From assembly GCA_900473795.1 (NCBI GenBank), contig UCMT01000027.1:159316-223315 (forward strand): a stretch of DNA of 64,000 nt. The letters are read 5' to 3'. The position numbers were made by a program, and so were the translations under genes. Source of the DNA: Hyphomicrobiales bacterium (GTDB lineage: Bacteria; Pseudomonadota; Alphaproteobacteria; Rhizobiales; Rhizobiaceae). This document shows, piece by piece, positions 17,208-24,865 of the stretch (its first letter is position 1; each line of letters starts with the position of its first letter). Below the pieces are notes generated by a model. The model did no database searches. It was not told the DNA's origin and was given only the letters and a program-made list of their open reading frames with translations.

Positions 17208-20200
17208 TCATTGCTTGATTTCGAACGTCACGACCTGCAAGCCGCTTGCGCCCTTGTCGTCTTCGGCTTTCTTCGCCAGGTTGATGGCGAGCCCGCGCGT
17301 CGGCGGCAGATGCGATTCTGCCACCAGCTGTCGCGCCCGTTCCACCGTGAGCTTCTGGTCGCCGAGGCCTCCTTCACGGCAATAGGCGATCATCGTCTCG
17401 GCCGGTGCCGGCGTATCGAAGGTCAGGTTTCCGGTGCCCGGCTGTGGAATCAGGCGCTTCTCGCCGGCCTGCAGGGTTGTGTTGCCGATCATCGCGTCCG
17501 GTATGACTTCGACATTGCCGGTCTCCTCGACATAGAGCACCTGCAGTTCGCAGGCCTTGTTGGAGCTCAGTTCGAACGAGAGCTGATCGCCGACCTTGGC
17601 CGTCGTAGAAGCAACCTGGAGTGCGAGTTCCAGTTTTCCTTCGGCCGGTTTCTCCTGGCGATAGGCCGGTGTTGCCTGGGCGATCGTCTCCGCCTTGACG
17701 GGCGTCTGCTGGGCCGTCTGTCCGGCGACCTCCTGGGTCTGGGCCGTCGCCGCAACCTTCACCGTCGTCGTATCGAGCGCCTTCAACTGCATCAGCGGCG
17801 ACAGAAGCAGCGGGAATTGCTGCTCGACCTCGGCGCGCGGGATCGTGCCGCCCGCCTCCAGCGTCGTTACCCAATCGAGCCCCAGCCGCAGGACATCGAC
17901 ATCCTCGACCCGCTTGATCGTCGCAGAGAACTCGTCCGGCTTCATGTCGAATTCCGCCGCCAGGGCTTCGAAGTCGAGTTCGTCCTCGTACTTATCGCCG
18001 AAATAGGTGACGAGTTCCGCATTCCCCGGCGCCAGCATGCTTTGCGCGCTGCCGTCCGGCGTCGGCTCGGTCACGCCCAGCTTCACGAGAGCCTCCACGA
18101 AACGCTGGCGGTCCTTGTTATACGCGGCGTCGAGTTCTTCCTGTGGCACGTACATGTCGAGTAGGATCGCCTGCTGATCCTTGCTGAACAGCGTCGAGGT
18201 CTCGATATGCTCGCGCAACTGGTCGCGTTTCGACAGGATGCCGTTGGCATGGCAATCGAAGCAGGATCGGGCGTTGGTGATTTCGACCCCCTTGCCGATC
18301 GGCCGCTCGCGGAACGAAACGATGCTGGTCGGGCCGACATCGAGCTGCTTTCCTTCCGCGTTCGACAGGTAGTATCCCTGCAGGCCGTTGGGCAGCGAGA
18401 AGATCATTTCGCCGCCGTCATGCTGGAAGGCGGTCAGGCCGGCATCGAGCGGCTCGATCTCCTTCGGGCCGTGCGGGAAGCGCTTCAACACCTGCTTGCC
18501 GACATCGCCGCCGAAATCATAGGATTTCCAGTAGTAGCCGCCGAACGGCATGTCATGGCGCTCCAGCATGCGGTTGTGATCCGACACGCCGGACGAACCA
18601 TCGGCAAAGCCGGCTCTGAGCACCTGGCGACGGCGGATGTTTTCGTCCACATTGATCTGGAAACGCTTCTCGAGTTCGCGGATTTGGGTCGGCAGTTTCA
18701 TCAACTGATTGTAGATCTTCGGCTTGGCGGCATTGGCCATGAACCAGTCGATGCGCATGATCGGCAGGACGGTATCCGTCTCCTTGGTCAAGGCCAGCAG
18801 CGAGGCGTCGCTCGCCGGGTCGACGCCATAGAAATACTGCGAGATCAGGAAGTTATAGTCCTCGGCCGACCATTGCAGGTCGCGAAGGTCGACGCGCACC
18901 ATCAGGCCGTTGGTCCCCTCGACTTCCTGCGGCAGCACCAGCTTCGGTCCAAAGGACAGCGAGTTCAGGAGCTTCTTGAAGCCGCCGGCCAGCACGTCCA
19001 TGCGCTTCATGAAGGTCTTGTCCGCCTCGCAACCCATCATGCCGTTGTACTGGTTGCGATAGGAGAAGTAGCGCATGAATTTCCGGTCGAGTTCCCCAAC
19101 GCTGGAAATGTCCTTCAACCCGGCTTCGATGAAATCTCGATAGGACAGCATCGGCCGGGTGCGGTCCGGCTTCGTCGCCGCCGTCTGCGGCAGGTTCGAC
19201 TGATTGAGCGAATTGATCCAGTCTTCGAGGCTCTTGACCTCCTCGGCGGTCGGGCGCTTGCCAAGCGGCATGCGGCCACTGGTGACGGACGTGAACAGCC
19301 GGGACTTCGAAGCGTCGCCGGGAACGACGAAGGCCGCGTCTGCGGCGATCGACTTCAGGTCGCCGGCCGAATAGCTGCCTTGCGAGCTTTCGCCCGGCCC
19401 ATGGCAATTGCGGCAATATTTGCCGATGAAGGCATCGGCCTGCACCGCAAGGGCTGCATTGTCCCCTGACAGCGCGGATTCCGGCGTGCTTTCCTTGCAG
19501 ACCGCGGTCGTCGATTGTGCAACCGGCTCCGGCGGCTTGACCTCGCGGTCGGACAGGAAGGCGTAGATGGCCGTTCTATCCTTCTCCGTCAGCGCCGAAA
19601 GCCCGTGCGCGATCTCGCGCATGACGGGATCGGTCAGGGGCGAGCCGGACAGTTTCTTGCCTTCGTCGATCAGGCCGACGGTGAAGACCTCGGGAGAGGC
19701 AAGGCTTGCCATACGCGCCTTGGTGATATCGGGCGCAACCGCACCGGTCAGGCCTTTTTCGCCGGCATAGGCGTTCTCGACATCGAGGCCGTAGGTGGTG
19801 GTGCGCGGCGTGTGACAATCGCCACAGCCGCCGACGTTCTCGACGAGATAGCGGCCGCGCTCCATCTGCGTTTCTTCGCGCGACTGATATTCGGGAACGT
19901 TGAAATGGCTGCGCTTCCACAGCGTGATCGTCGTCTGGCGGCTATAGGGGAAGGCGATCTCATGTTCCTTCGACACAGCGTCGGATTGGACCAGCGTGTC
20001 GATATAGGCCTTGATGTCGAGGACGTCCTCCGGCTTCATGCCGCCATAGGAGGTATAGGGCATGACCGGATAGAGATGGTTGCCGTCACGATCGATGCCT
20101 TGCATCACCGCGTTGAGGAACTGCGCATTGGTCCAGCCGCCGATGCCGTTGGTGTGCGGCGAAATGTTCGGCGCATAGAACTTGCCGATCGCCGTATCCA

Positions 20201-20453
20201 TCTCCATGCCGCCGGAAAGCAGTTGTGTATTGCTGCCGGACCCATGGCAGGCGCCGCAGCCCGCAGCGCTGAACAGATATTTGCCGTTGTCCACATTTGC
20301 CTTGTAAGTCGTATAGGCATCATCGGCAAAAGCGTCGCGCGCGGAGGCTGTCCCGGGACAGTGGGCAATCGCCAGGACGGCAGCCGCCATCGCCAGCATG
20401 TGCCGCCGCAGGCTGCGGATCATTTTCCCGGGCAGTTGATCGAACATGCGCAT
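17208..20453 (-). CDS. Four-haem c-type cytochrome fusion protein with C-terminal DUF4384-like domain
   Basis: 1081-residue exported cytochrome. Signal peptide to about residue 38 (cleavage near TASARDAF). Four CxxCH haem sites: CGACH 66-70, CGDCH 210-214, CRNCH 347-351, CFDCH 731-735. The first has a candidate Met ligand in YPVMPYTSYGG. The third is like planctomycete-type cytochrome modules (GRMPLGKRPTAEEVKSLEDW). The middle region (about 430-720) is not assigned. A beta-rich C-terminal domain (about 950-1060, KVGDQLSFELSSNKACELQV) resembles those of the two caspase proteins. ATG at 20453 has AGGGGA upstream; an upstream TTG lacks one. It follows the flavocytochrome gene by 47 bases. It may accept electrons in the periplasm. 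Confidence 0.8.
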   Translation of the reverse strand: MRMFDQLPGKMIRSLRRHMLAMAAAVLAIAHCPGTASARDAFADDAYTTYKANVDNGKYLFSAAGCGACHGSGSNTQLLSGGMEMDTAIGKFYAPNISPHTNGIGGWTNAQFLNAVMQGIDRDGNHLYPVMPYTSYGGMKPEDVLDIKAYIDTLVQSDAVSKEHEIAFPYSRQTTITLWKRSHFNVPEYQSREETQMERGRYLVENVGGCGDCHTPRTTTYGLDVENAYAGEKGLTGAVAPDITKARMASLASPEVFTVGLIDEGKKLSGSPLTDPVMREIAHGLSALTEKDRTAIYAFLSDREVKPPEPVAQSTTAVCKESTPESALSGDNAALAVQADAFIGKYCRNCHGPGESSQGSYSAGDLKSIAADAAFVVPGDASKSRLFTSVTSGRMPLGKRPTAEEVKSLEDWINSLNQSNLPQTAATKPDRTRPMLSYRDFIEAGLKDISSVGELDRKFMRYFSYRNQYNGMMGCEADKTFMKRMDVLAGGFKKLLNSLSFGPKLVLPQEVEGTNGLMVRVDLRDLQWSAEDYNFLISQYFYGVDPASDASLLALTKETDTVLPIMRIDWFMANAAKPKIYNQLMKLPTQIRELEKRFQINVDENIRRRQVLRAGFADGSSGVSDHNRMLERHDMPFGGYYWKSYDFGGDVGKQVLKRFPHGPKEIEPLDAGLTAFQHDGGEMIFSLPNGLQGYYLSNAEGKQLDVGPTSIVSFRERPIGKGVEITNARSCFDCHANGILSKRDQLREHIETSTLFSKDQQAILLDMYVPQEELDAAYNKDRQRFVEALVKLGVTEPTPDGSAQSMLAPGNAELVTYFGDKYEDELDFEALAAEFDMKPDEFSATIKRVEDVDVLRLGLDWVTTLEAGGTIPRAEVEQQFPLLLSPLMQLKALDTTTVKVAATAQTQEVAGQTAQQTPVKAETIAQATPAYRQEKPAEGKLELALQVASTTAKVGDQLSFELSSNKACELQVLYVEETGNVEVIPDAMIGNTTLQAGEKRLIPQPGTGNLTFDTPAPAETMIAYCREGGLGDQKLTVERARQLVAESHLPPTRGLAINLAKKAEDDKGASGLQVVTFEIKQ

Positions 20454-20500
20454 GGCTTGTTCCCCTTGCTTTCTCAAACGATAAAATATGCGATGCGGTA

Positions 20501-21760
20501 TCAGCGGAACTCGAACAGTTCGAACTCGACCCGTCCGGGCTTTTTCCCAAGTTCTTTCAGTCCTTTTTCAATGGCCTTTCGCAGAGGCGGCGGACCGCAG
20601 AACCAGAGGTCTGCCCCCGCCGGGTCGACTGCGCTCGCTGCCGCGAGTTTCGCCGCATCGAGACGTCCGTCGGTTTTGGAATCATGCAAAGTAAAGCTGA
20701 AATTCGGAAGTTTTTCTGCCTGCGCCTCGAACGTCTCGAGACCGATCGCCTCGGCACGGTCGCGCACGCAATATATCATATGAATGTCCTGGCCCTCATC
20801 CCCCTTGAGACGCCCCGCCATGGCGAGGAAAGGCGTGACACCGATGCCGCCGGCGAGCCAGATCTGCTTCTTGCCGCCGCGGCGATGATTGAACCGTCCA
20901 TAACCACCTTCGAGCTTCAGCCGGTCGCCGACGGCAATGTTTTCACGCAGCGCCTTGGTGTAGTCGCCGAGCGGCTTGATCGCGAAACCGACAATGCCGC
21001 CCTCCTCCATGCCGGCGATCGTGAACGGATGCGGCTCGCGCAGCCCTGGCTTGTTGACCCGGAAAAACCCGAACTGGCCGGGTTTCGCCTTGAGCGGTCG
21101 CCCGGTCGGACGCGCCGAAATGATCGTCGCACCATCGTGGCGCATCACATCGAAGACCTCGTAAGCCCGCGTGCGCAGCCACGGGAAGAGCTGGGTATAG
21201 ATGTAACTGGCAGTGCCGATCATCGCGATGATGTTGAGATAGGTCGCCAGCATCGCAGTGCCGTCATAGGGCCTCTTGATGAAGGTCTGGTGGAAGGCCA
21301 CCATGACGAACAGCAGCCCGATGAAGCGATGCGTCAGTCGCCAATAGTGATAGGGGATTTCGATTTTGGTCTTGGGAACGAACTTGAAGATGCTCAAGAG
21401 CAGCAAGACGACGAAACCGTAAAACGCATATTCCCCCATCGACGCCGCCAGCTTGTTCAAACCGCTGGTCAGCGACAGGCCCTTGAAATCCGGCGTGATG
21501 AAATAGTGCGCGAGAATCAGGATGAGAACCGCAATGCCGACCCGCCGATGGGTCCGATAGATCCGGTCGAGGCCGCCGAAAAGGCGCTCCACCAGCGGTG
21601 GGCGCGTCGCCAGGAACTGCGCGATCCCCATGCCGGTGAAAGCCATGGACGACGCCATCAGCGAGAAGGTCGTGCCGGCATTGGTGTGACTGACCGCGGG
21701 AACGGCCAGAAGCCCCGCGAAGCCTATCAACGACCAGACAAGAACAGCAACCGCGCTCAC
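20501..21760 (-). CDS. NADPH oxidase/ferric reductase-like transmembrane flavocytochrome
   Basis: 419-residue inner-membrane electron-transfer protein. About six hydrophobic segments fill the first ~200 residues. Four His fit two stacked haems: His 71-x13-His 85 and His 144-x12-His 157, the exact spacing of the NOX family. The cytosolic half has an FAD site (EPHPFTIAGME), the NAD(P)-binding GGIGVTPFLAM, and the nicotinamide-site WFCGPPPLRKAI near the C-terminus. It should move electrons from NAD(P)H across the membrane to oxygen, ferric iron or a periplasmic protein. Start is GTG at 21760 with GAGGGA upstream. It is the first gene of the cytochrome-OmpA-caspase set. The 188 bases upstream hold its promoter; I see only a short GCGGG/CCCGC hairpin (21899-21913) there. 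Confidence 0.85.
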   Translation of the reverse strand: MSAVAVLVWSLIGFAGLLAVPAVSHTNAGTTFSLMASSMAFTGMGIAQFLATRPPLVERLFGGLDRIYRTHRRVGIAVLILILAHYFITPDFKGLSLTSGLNKLAASMGEYAFYGFVVLLLLSIFKFVPKTKIEIPYHYWRLTHRFIGLLFVMVAFHQTFIKRPYDGTAMLATYLNIIAMIGTASYIYTQLFPWLRTRAYEVFDVMRHDGATIISARPTGRPLKAKPGQFGFFRVNKPGLREPHPFTIAGMEEGGIVGFAIKPLGDYTKALRENIAVGDRLKLEGGYGRFNHRRGGKKQIWLAGGIGVTPFLAMAGRLKGDEGQDIHMIYCVRDRAEAIGLETFEAQAEKLPNFSFTLHDSKTDGRLDAAKLAAASAVDPAGADLWFCGPPPLRKAIEKGLKELGKKPGRVEFELFEFR

Positions 21761-21948
21761 AGAATATCCCTCACAATTCCTGCAGCTGCCGGAATCCCCG
21801 AAGCAAGACTGGCAAGCCCCTCAAGCTTCGTCAACAGCTATTGTAGACCATACGATTTTCGCTCGGGCTTTATTCGGCATGCTCAAGTTTTTGTGTTTGC
21901 GGGCAAATCCCGCTTTGCGCAAAAGCGACGAGGCGAGACAATCTCAGG

Positions 21949-22218
21949 TTACTTCAGGTCGCCCTTTGCAAGCGCTTCGCGGGCTTTTTCGACCAGCGGG
22001 TGATCCGGATGGCGGCGAATGAAGCGCTTATAGGCCTCGCGCGTGCCTTGGGCTTGGACGCGCGCATATTCGGATTGGACGGCGGCTTCTATGTCCGGCG
22101 GAGGAAGCATGTCCTGTCCTTGTGTCGATATCTGCGCGTGGGCACGAGGGTCGGGCGCCGCTCCCAGGATGGCAAGAGCAATGCCCGCGGACATGAAAAG
22201 AAATTGTTTCAGAGACAT
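21949..22218 (-). CDS. Small exported protein of unknown function
   Basis: 89-residue protein with a clear Sec signal peptide (MSLKQFLFMSAGIALAILG, cleavage near RAHA-QI). The mature part of about 60 residues has an acidic stretch (PPPDIEAAVQSEYARVQ), then a Lys/Arg-rich helix (YKRFIRRHPDHPLVEKAREAL) that resembles a single TPR-like hairpin. I do not recognise a family. The start is uncertain: ATG at 22218 begins a good signal peptide but has a poor ribosome-binding site, and a GTG at 22233 is possible. It is on the same strand as, and 188 bases upstream of, the flavocytochrome gene, so it could lead the same transcript. Confidence 0.65.
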   Translation of the reverse strand: MSLKQFLFMSAGIALAILGAAPDPRAHAQISTQGQDMLPPPDIEAAVQSEYARVQAQGTREAYKRFIRRHPDHPLVEKAREALAKGDLK

Positions 22219-22366
22219 CCTGAATTTTACCACGGGTCACTTCGTCTTTTAACAATACGCTTACAATTTTTGATATCCATTGCCCCTAGATTCGCCTCGC
22301 ATGTTTGGCATAAGGCCAAGCGTCATACTATACCCAAGAGGCACAGGGCGTTAGCAGGAGATACGT

Positions 22367-23878
22367 TTGACTGGTACGAACAAGACGACAAAAATCATTT
22401 TCGCTACCGGCAACGCGCTCATCGACGGCGTTCTGACCGAGACGGCCTGGGGCGATTCCACCATAACCTATGCCTTTCCAAGCAGCAGCGGCAGCTATAG
22501 CTATGGCCCGGAAAAAAATTATGGATTCGCGACCATCTCGATAGCGCAGAAAGGCGCCGCGCTTTTCACTCTGGAGCAATCTTACGGCTCCGCCGCCAAT
22601 GACGGCTTTTCCGTCGAGGGTTTCACCAATGTGAGCTTTGACAACAGTGGCAGTGACAGCACCTCCAACATCCGTATCGCCCAATCCGATTATTCCGGAA
22701 TCGAAACGGCCTACGTCGCCGACTATCCGGGAGATGATGCTTGGGACGGCGATGTCTGGTTCGGCACCGTATATGATTACAGGAAACCGGTCGCCGGCAA
22801 CTATGCCTGGCACACGATGATCCATGAGCTCGGACATTCATTGGGGCTGAAACACGGTAACGATACCGACAGTTTCGGCGCTTTGCCAACGGCTTATGAT
22901 TCGCTCGAATATTCGGTGATGACTTACAGGACCTATGTCGGTGATAGTGGCGAGGGTTACACCTACGAAAAATATGGCGCGCCCCAGAGTTTCATGATGG
23001 CCGATATTGCAGCGCTTCAGGAAATGTATGGCGCCGACTACTCCACCAACAGCGGCAATACGGTCTACAAATGGACGCCGACCAGCGGCCGGACGATTGT
23101 CGACGGCGACGTGGCGATCGAGCCGGGTGCCAATCGCATCTTTGCCACCCTCTGGGATGGCGACGGCAACGACACGTTCGACCTCACCGCCTATAGCGAC
23201 AACCTCAAGATCGATCTTCGTCCCGGCAAGGCGTCGCTTTTCAGCGAGGACCAACTGGCCTATCTGGGCGGTGGTCCCAATGATGGTTATGCCAGAGGCA
23301 ATATCTTCAATGCGCTGCTCCACGATGGCGACCTCCGATCGCTGATCGAAAATGCCAAGGGCGGATCGGGCAGCGACAAGATCACCGGCAATCAGGTCGG
23401 CAATTCCCTGCAGGGCAATGGCGGTAACGATACGCTGACCGGAGAAGCCGGAAACGACGTGCTGATCGGCGCCTCCGGTGCCGACAGGCTCGACGGCGGA
23501 ACTGGCGTCGACCGGCTCTTTGGCGGCGCAGGCGCCGACGATCTCATCGGCCGCGGCGATGCCGACATTTTCCTGTTCAAGCTCATCTCGGAATCGACGG
23601 TGGCGACGTCCGGCCGAGATACCATTTTCGATTTTTCCGCTTCACAGGGCGACAGAATCGACCTCTCCGGTATCGATGCCAATACTGGCACCTCCGGGAA
23701 CCAGGCATTCAGCTTCCGCGGGACGGCTGCCTTCACCGGTGCGGCTGGCGAACTCAGATACCTCAAGGGCTCGTCAGACACCTACATCTACGGTGACGTG
23801 AACGGCGACAAGACTGCGGATTTTGCCATCCACCTCGACGACGCCCTGACGCTGCAGAAGGCCTATTTCATTCTGTAA
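22367..23878 (+). CDS. Serralysin-like RTX zinc metalloprotease
   Basis: 503-residue protein of the M10 serralysin type. The zinc site is HELGHSLGLKH (153-163); the Met-turn is EYSVMTYR (Met 185) about 22 residues later. RTX calcium-binding repeats lie at about 325-400 (GNGGNDTLTGEAGNDVLIG, then GGTGVDRLFGGAGADDLIG). The C-terminal serralysin module ends in LTLQKAYFIL, a likely type I secretion signal. No N-terminal signal peptide is seen. Start is TTG at 22367 with AGGAG six to seven bases upstream. The gene stands alone and is closed by a strong terminator. No inhibitor or type I exporter gene is adjacent, so the exporter must be elsewhere. It should be secreted and calcium-dependent. Confidence 0.9.
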   Translation: MTGTNKTTKIIFATGNALIDGVLTETAWGDSTITYAFPSSSGSYSYGPEKNYGFATISIAQKGAALFTLEQSYGSAANDGFSVEGFTNVSFDNSGSDSTSNIRIAQSDYSGIETAYVADYPGDDAWDGDVWFGTVYDYRKPVAGNYAWHTMIHELGHSLGLKHGNDTDSFGALPTAYDSLEYSVMTYRTYVGDSGEGYTYEKYGAPQSFMMADIAALQEMYGADYSTNSGNTVYKWTPTSGRTIVDGDVAIEPGANRIFATLWDGDGNDTFDLTAYSDNLKIDLRPGKASLFSEDQLAYLGGGPNDGYARGNIFNALLHDGDLRSLIENAKGGSGSDKITGNQVGNSLQGNGGNDTLTGEAGNDVLIGASGADRLDGGTGVDRLFGGAGADDLIGRGDADIFLFKLISESTVATSGRDTIFDFSASQGDRIDLSGIDANTGTSGNQAFSFRGTAAFTGAAGELRYLKGSSDTYIYGDVNGDKTADFAIHLDDALTLQKAYFIL

Positions 23879-23904
23879 CTTGGGAAGGCATCCGCTATTC
23901 TGAA

Positions 23905-23939
23905 GGGGCCGGATCATCGCGATCCGGCCCCTTTTTTTT
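23905..23939 (+). terminator. Rho-independent terminator of the metalloprotease gene
   Basis: Perfect 11-bp stem GGGGCCGGATC (23905-23915), loop ATCGC, GATCCGGCCCC (23921-23931), followed by eight T residues. It lies 26 bases after the stop codon and is the strongest intrinsic terminator in the window. Confidence 0.93.
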
Positions 23940-24138
23940 CATCCGACCTGGAAGTCTCCGCGAATGTGAAGTTCCCGGCGGACGGCAAGCGCCGTTCGAT
24001 GATGGCAGCCACGCGCTGGTGTTCCGCACCAGACAGCGGCGGACGCGGCGCGCTGACGCGGTCGTTGCTGTCGATGGCGAAGACTTCGTAAAGCCGTGAT
24101 ATATCAGTATTCTTGCCATTGATTTTCAGTTGTGGCAC
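23914..24138 (-). pseudogene. Possible remnant of a gene divergent from gntR (tentative)
   Basis: A minus-strand frame of 74 codons opens at GTG 24138. It includes AIDSNDRVSAPRPPLSGAEH and RVAAIIERRL, which faintly recall the C-terminal tail of dihydrodipicolinate synthase-family enzymes (a VRPPL-type segment before a terminal helix). The frame has no good ribosome-binding site and runs into the metalloprotease terminator. One of the two TGATATATCA palindromes lies inside it. It may be the tail of a decayed catabolic gene once controlled by the adjacent GntR protein, or chance. Confidence is low. Confidence 0.25.
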
Positions 24139-24153
24139 TCTCTGATATATCAG
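24097..24153. promoter_or_regulatory. Duplicated TGATATATCA palindrome at the gntR promoter (candidate GntR operator)
   Basis: Two perfect copies of TGATATATCA, at 24097-24106 and 24143-24152; the second extends to the 12-bp palindrome CTGATATATCAG. Centres are 46 bp apart, and the second site ends 16 bases before the gntR start. FCD-type GntR dimers bind short AT-rich palindromes of this form and usually control their own gene, so these are probable autoregulatory sites. Confidence 0.6.
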
Positions 24154-24168
24154 CGCTTGAGGAAAAAC

Positions 24169-24789
24169 ATGTCGGGATCATCATCGCAGGCGCATCTTGC
24201 CTATCTGACGCTGGAAAGCCTCATCGTCACGCTGAAGCTCAAGCCCGGCTCGCTGATAACGGAAAAGCAGCTGATCGATCTGGCCGGCCATGGCCGCACG
24301 CCAGTGCGGGAAGCAATTCAGAAGCTGGCGTGGCAGGGCCTCATCGAGGTTCGTGCCCGCGTCGGCCTGCAGATCACCATGATCAAACCGGACGACCACC
24401 GCCATATCATGCAGGTGCGGCGCACGCTGGAACCGCTGGCCGCGGCCCTCGTCGCCGAACATGCAAATGCCGAAGCGCGCGCGGCAATGATCGAATGCGC
24501 CCAGGCGATGACCGCCTGCTCGATCAATGCCGACATGGAGGGCTTTCTGGCCGCCGACAAGGCTTTTGATGAAATCATGGAAGCCACCTGCCCCAACGTC
24601 TATCTGACATCGGCCCTGGCGCCCCTGCAGACACATGCGCGAAGGCTGTGGTTCAGTGCCGCCTCGACGCAGCGCATGGACCGTTCGGTCGATTTGCACG
24701 TCAAGGTGATCCGGGCAATCAACCAGGCGGATGCACAGGCTGCAGCGACTGCCATGGAAAATCTGATGGACTATCTTGGCGAGCGCTAG
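24169..24789 (+). CDS. GntR family transcriptional regulator (FCD/FadR subfamily)
   Basis: 206-residue DNA-binding protein. The N-terminal winged helix (about 8-75) shows LKLKPGSLITEKQLIDLAG, then GRTPVREAIQKLAWQGLIEV, the hallmark GntR recognition region. The C-terminal helical FCD domain (about 85-200) has the metal/ligand His pattern in later helices (THARRLWF, VDLHVKVI). An upstream ATG (24130) is in frame, but ATG at 24169 has GAGGA ahead and starts the family sequence. The ligand is not evident; no intact catabolic gene flanks it. It converges on fpr. Confidence 0.88.
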   Translation: MSGSSSQAHLAYLTLESLIVTLKLKPGSLITEKQLIDLAGHGRTPVREAIQKLAWQGLIEVRARVGLQITMIKPDDHRHIMQVRRTLEPLAAALVAEHANAEARAAMIECAQAMTACSINADMEGFLAADKAFDEIMEATCPNVYLTSALAPLQTHARRLWFSAASTQRMDRSVDLHVKVIRAINQADAQAAATAMENLMDYLGER

Positions 24790-24815
24790 CCGCCCTGCCC
24801 TTCCAGACGCCGAAA

Positions 24816-24842
24816 CAAAAAAGGCGGCCCGCAAAGCCGCCT
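24816..24842 (-). terminator. Rho-independent terminator of fpr (shared with gntR)
   Basis: Stem AGGCGGC (24822-24828) / GCCGCCT (24836-24842), 7-base loop. On the minus strand it is followed by six T residues (complement of 24817-24822) and lies 23 bases after the fpr stop. The plus-strand gntR transcript meets the same stem. Confidence 0.8.
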
Positions 24843-24865
24843 CTGTTCCAGAATGAAGGTTATGC

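Noticed and set aside
18207..19469. Plus-strand frame of 420 codons
   Set aside because: Antisense to the four-haem cytochrome, which has four CxxCH motifs and a signal peptide.
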